In this document: piece after piece, positions 61,801 to 64,000 of the stretch
Position numbering within the stretch: the stretch's first letter is position 1
Layout of the letters: each line of letters begins with the position of its first letter
Source of the DNA: Aeromicrobium sp. Root344
GTDB lineage: Bacteria > Actinomycetota > Actinomycetes > Propionibacteriales > Nocardioidaceae
Assembly (NCBI RefSeq): GCF_001425755.1
Contig: NZ_LMDH01000001.1
Location: forward strand, 1,768,335-1,832,334
Direction: 5' to 3'
Length of the DNA: 64,000 nucleotides
Program-made: the position numbers and the translations under genes
Notes under the pieces: generated by a model
What the model was told of the DNA's origin: nothing
Seen by the model: the letters and a program-made list of their open reading frames with translations, nothing else
Database searches by the model: none

Positions 61801-63469
61801 TCGTCAACGAGGTCGAGTACGACGTACGGGCCCGGACGCTGCCGAGGTAGTACGCCCGCACATGGTGACTGCCCTTGCCCAGCTTCTTGGTGATGCGGAC
61901 GCTGGCGTTGCCGCTGGACAAGGTCCCGGTCCCGACGATCGTCGATCCCTGCTTGAGGACGACCTTGCCGGTGGGGGTGGTCCCCGTCGCACGAACCTTG
62001 ATCGCGACCCGGATGCGGTGGCCGCTGTCCGCCGATCGCGAGTACGAGGAGCTCGGGTAGCCCTTGGTCGTCGACGCCCTGGTCGTGTACGCCCACAGCT
62101 CGCGGCCGGCCGCCGCGTCCGCGCCGGCCAGGAAGAGCGTGTTCGCGACGCGGCCGAGGATCGTCGGGCTCCACGGCACGCCACCGGTGCTCGACATGCT
62201 GACGCGGGAGACGCCGCCGATCAGGCCGTTGGCACGCCACAGGCTCGCACCGTGCGTGGCATCGGCTGCCGTGAACCAGAGCTTGCCGGCCACTACGCGC
62301 AGGTCGCGCGGTGAGCTGTTGCTCGTGCCGGTGTTGATGCTCTTGACGAGGGTCACGTCTCCCGCGACTCCGCGGGTGCGATAGAGCTCCGAACCGAGCG
62401 CGGCGGTCGATCCGCTGAAGTAGACCCAGCCGCCGTAGACCGTCCAGCCGATCGGGTTGGCGTCCGAGCCGCCGCCCTGGACGTTGCCCAGGACGGTCGT
62501 GCCCGCGTCGGACCCGTCGGTGCTCCACAGCTGCGGACCGGACGTCGACGTGGCGCCGAACAGCACCTTGCCGTTGTACGCGAAGAGGTTGCGCGGGACG
62601 CTCGAGGTGGAGCCGGGGTAGATGTTCTTCACGAGGCCCGCGTTGTCCGGCGTGCCGTTCGACTTCCACAGCTCGAGGCCGTACGTCGGGTTGGTGGCGG
62701 TGAACAGGATGTTGCTGCCGAGCACCGTGAACTGGTCAGGGCTCGAGCTGCCGCTCCCCGAGTACAGGTCGCCCAGCGAGAACGTCGTCGGCCCGGTGCC
62801 GCTGCTGATCCAGGGCTCGAACCCGTCCCCGTTGGCACTGCTGCCGAACGCGACCTTGGTGCCCACTGCCGTGAGGTTGTCGATGCCTGTCGAGCCGCTG
62901 AAGTTCGACACCTGCGCCGGGGGCGCCGCAGGTCCGATGGCAGGCTTGGCCGCCAGCTTCCAGAGCTGGTCGGTGCTGCCGGTCGGGTTGGCGACGAAGT
63001 ACAGCTTCGATCCGGCGACGGCCATCTCGAGGGGCTCGGTGTTGAAGTTCGGCTTGATGTCCATGATCCGGGTGGTGCCGGCCGCGGTGCCGTTCGTCGC
63101 CCAGAGGCTGATGCCGTGCACGCCGTCGTTGGCCTGGAAGTACACCTTGCCGTCGAAGGCCGTGAACCCGCTCGGGTCGGACGAGGTGTTGAGGTCGGGG
63201 CTGATGTCCTTGAGCAGCTTGGTGCCGGCCGTGCTGCCGTCGCTGATCCACGGCTCGGCTCCGATCGCGTCGGTGCTGTACGCCCCGAAGACGAACCGTG
63301 ATCCGAGCGCCGCACCTTCGGTGATGTCGGCCTTGGCGGTGCCGGGCGCGATGTTCCGCACCCGGTGGACTGCGCCGTCGTAGTTGGCCGCCGGAGCGGG
63401 CGCGGCGAGGAAGCCGACGGTGAGTGCTCCGATGGCGGTCGCTGCGAGAAGGGGCACGGTGCGGCGCAT
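61787..63469 (-). CDS. Secreted ELWxxDGT beta-propeller protein with Ig-like domain
   Basis: 560 residues: a signal peptide (1-27, ending APAPAAN), then about seven ELWxxDGT-type repeats recognisable as EPWISDGSTAGT, SLWATNGTAAGT, ELWKSNGTPDN, QLWSTDGSDAGT, ELYRTRGVAG and SLWRANG, each with a following KNI/KDI strand. This predicts a seven-bladed propeller. A C-terminal Ig-like beta-sandwich (about 470-560, GKVVLKQGSTIVGTGTL) follows. Such proteins are secreted and probably bind or adhere; no enzyme motif is present. The ATG at 63469 is the first that gives a standard signal peptide. Confidence 0.87.
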   Translation of the reverse strand: MRRTVPLLAATAIGALTVGFLAAPAPAANYDGAVHRVRNIAPGTAKADITEGAALGSRFVFGAYSTDAIGAEPWISDGSTAGTKLLKDISPDLNTSSDPSGFTAFDGKVYFQANDGVHGISLWATNGTAAGTTRIMDIKPNFNTEPLEMAVAGSKLYFVANPTGSTDQLWKLAAKPAIGPAAPPAQVSNFSGSTGIDNLTAVGTKVAFGSSANGDGFEPWISSGTGPTTFSLGDLYSGSGSSSPDQFTVLGSNILFTATNPTYGLELWKSNGTPDNAGLVKNIYPGSTSSVPRNLFAYNGKVLFGATSTSGPQLWSTDGSDAGTTVLGNVQGGGSDANPIGWTVYGGWVYFSGSTAALGSELYRTRGVAGDVTLVKSINTGTSNSSPRDLRVVAGKLWFTAADATHGASLWRANGLIGGVSRVSMSSTGGVPWSPTILGRVANTLFLAGADAAAGRELWAYTTRASTTKGYPSSSYSRSADSGHRIRVAIKVRATGTTPTGKVVLKQGSTIVGTGTLSSGNASVRITKKLGKGSHHVRAYYLGSVRARTSYSTSLTIKVR

Positions 63470-63590
63470 GGATGAGCCTTTGATCGATGGGGGTCGGCCG
63501 ACGCTCAGAGGTGCACCAAGCAAAGGTCTAGATGATTGGCAACGCTAGCAGGCGGGCAGCCTGCGCGGACGACATTGCGACAATCTGTGG

Positions 63591-63616
63591 CGAACCGGTA
63601 CGGATGTACCGGTTCG
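63591..63616. terminator. Perfect 11-bp inverted repeat beside the TetR gene
   Basis: CGAACCGGTAC-GGAT-GTACCGGTTCG lies 21 bases after the TetR stop. It could terminate that gene, or be a TetR operator for the downstream ELWxxDGT gene. It has no T-run. Confidence 0.6.
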
Positions 63617-63636
63617 ACCGGGCTGCGCCGCGGCTC

Positions 63637-63999
63637 CTACGGGCGTGCCCCGGAGCCGATGAGCACCTGCATCGCGGGAGCGTGGAGGCGTACGACCTCC
63701 TCGATCGGCGCCTCCGTGAGGGGCGGCATCTGCACGACGTAGCGCAGTGTCGCCATGCCGATCAGCTGGCTCGCGATGAGTGCCGCACGCAGCTCGCGGT
63801 CGTCGCCCTCGAGCACCTTGAGGAGCGACGCGATGAGCACCTCGCGGGCCAGCTGCAGCATCGGCGCCTGGGAGTCCTGCGTGCTCAGTGTCGTGCGGTA
63901 CATCGAGCTGAAGACGTCGCGGTGGGGATCCCAGGCGGTGAGGAACGTGCGCAGGAGGCGTTCTGCCATGCCGTCGGGGCCGTCCTCGATAACCGAGGC
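63637..63999 (-). CDS. TetR-family regulator, N-terminus cut by window edge
   Basis: The visible 120 codons are the ligand-binding and dimerisation part of a TetR protein (FLTAWDPHRDVFSSMYRTTL, ALIASQLIGMATLRYVVQM, PIEEVVRLHAPAMQVLIG), which matches the C-terminal fold of actinobacterial TetR regulators. The reading frame continues past 63969 to the window edge, so the HTH lies outside. The ligand and targets are unknown. A perfect inverted repeat lies just downstream. Confidence 0.85.
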   Translation of the reverse strand, partial: ASVIEDGPDGMAERLLRTFLTAWDPHRDVFSSMYRTTLSTQDSQAPMLQLAREVLIASLLKVLEGDDRELRAALIASQLIGMATLRYVVQMPPLTEAPIEEVVRLHAPAMQVLIGSGARP

Positions 64000-64000
64000 G

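Overview
The window is 64 kb of high-GC actinobacterial chromosome, most like Nocardioidaceae (Aeromicrobium/Nocardioides type). Pointers are the frequent GTG/TTG starts, a class E sortase, an SCO4848-type small membrane protein, DUF3151, a CGNR regulator, and fba and purA/D/B/C/S/Q gene islands. No rRNA, tRNA, CRISPR array, insertion sequence or prophage was seen. It reads as core plus ordinary accessory chromosome, and I found no convincing new defence or biosynthetic system.

Layout. 1-8.6 kb: a cut secreted SGNH esterase, AraC and MerR regulators, two aldo/keto reductases each beside its own regulator, DUF2461, 4-hydroxyphenylpyruvate dioxygenase divergent from an Lrp regulator, and a DapC-like aminotransferase. 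8.6-15.5 kb: a minus-strand sugar operon (LacI repressor, L-ribulokinase, ChvE-like binding protein, MmsA ATPase, MmsB permease) with twin LacI operators. 15.7-21 kb: a DUF1800/DUF1501 pair, a DUF4328 membrane protein, an MFS exporter and a decayed SIS-domain gene. 21-26.4 kb: sortase, pyrE, a TrmH-type methyltransferase, a MarR-GNAT fusion, a CoA-disulfide-reductase-like flavoenzyme and class II aldolase. 26.4-32.7 kb: a MarR/MFS divergon, DUF3151, a lipid kinase and an EamA/CGNR divergon.

32.8-45.7 kb: purine biosynthesis (purA-purD-purB, then purC, then purS-purQ), interrupted by a YidC-like insertase, an SRPBCC protein, a kinase/sigma-factor divergon, a tandem pair of secreted carboxypeptidase-regulatory-like proteins and an acyl-CoA ligase. 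45.7-52.9 kb: an FtsX-type ABC transporter divergent from a histidine kinase/response regulator pair, an MFS/HxlR divergon and a truncated haemoglobin. 52.9-64 kb: a TOPRIM protein, small proteins, a cold-shock-like DEAD-box helicase, a rhodanese, MntH, a VOC protein, an Fpg/Nei glycosylase, an EamA transporter, DUF72, an ELWxxDGT propeller protein and a cut TetR regulator.

Three themes recur. First, about 18 genes have a TANNNT -10 box 6-8 bases before the start codon, so their mRNAs are probably leaderless. Second, nearly every convergent gene pair with room between its stops has a long inverted repeat there, and four of these fall into two related sequence families. Third, several divergent gene pairs carry clear operators: four 15-bp-period repeats at 26.9 kb, overlapping promoters at 32.15 kb, and an 11-bp inverted repeat at 51.8 kb.
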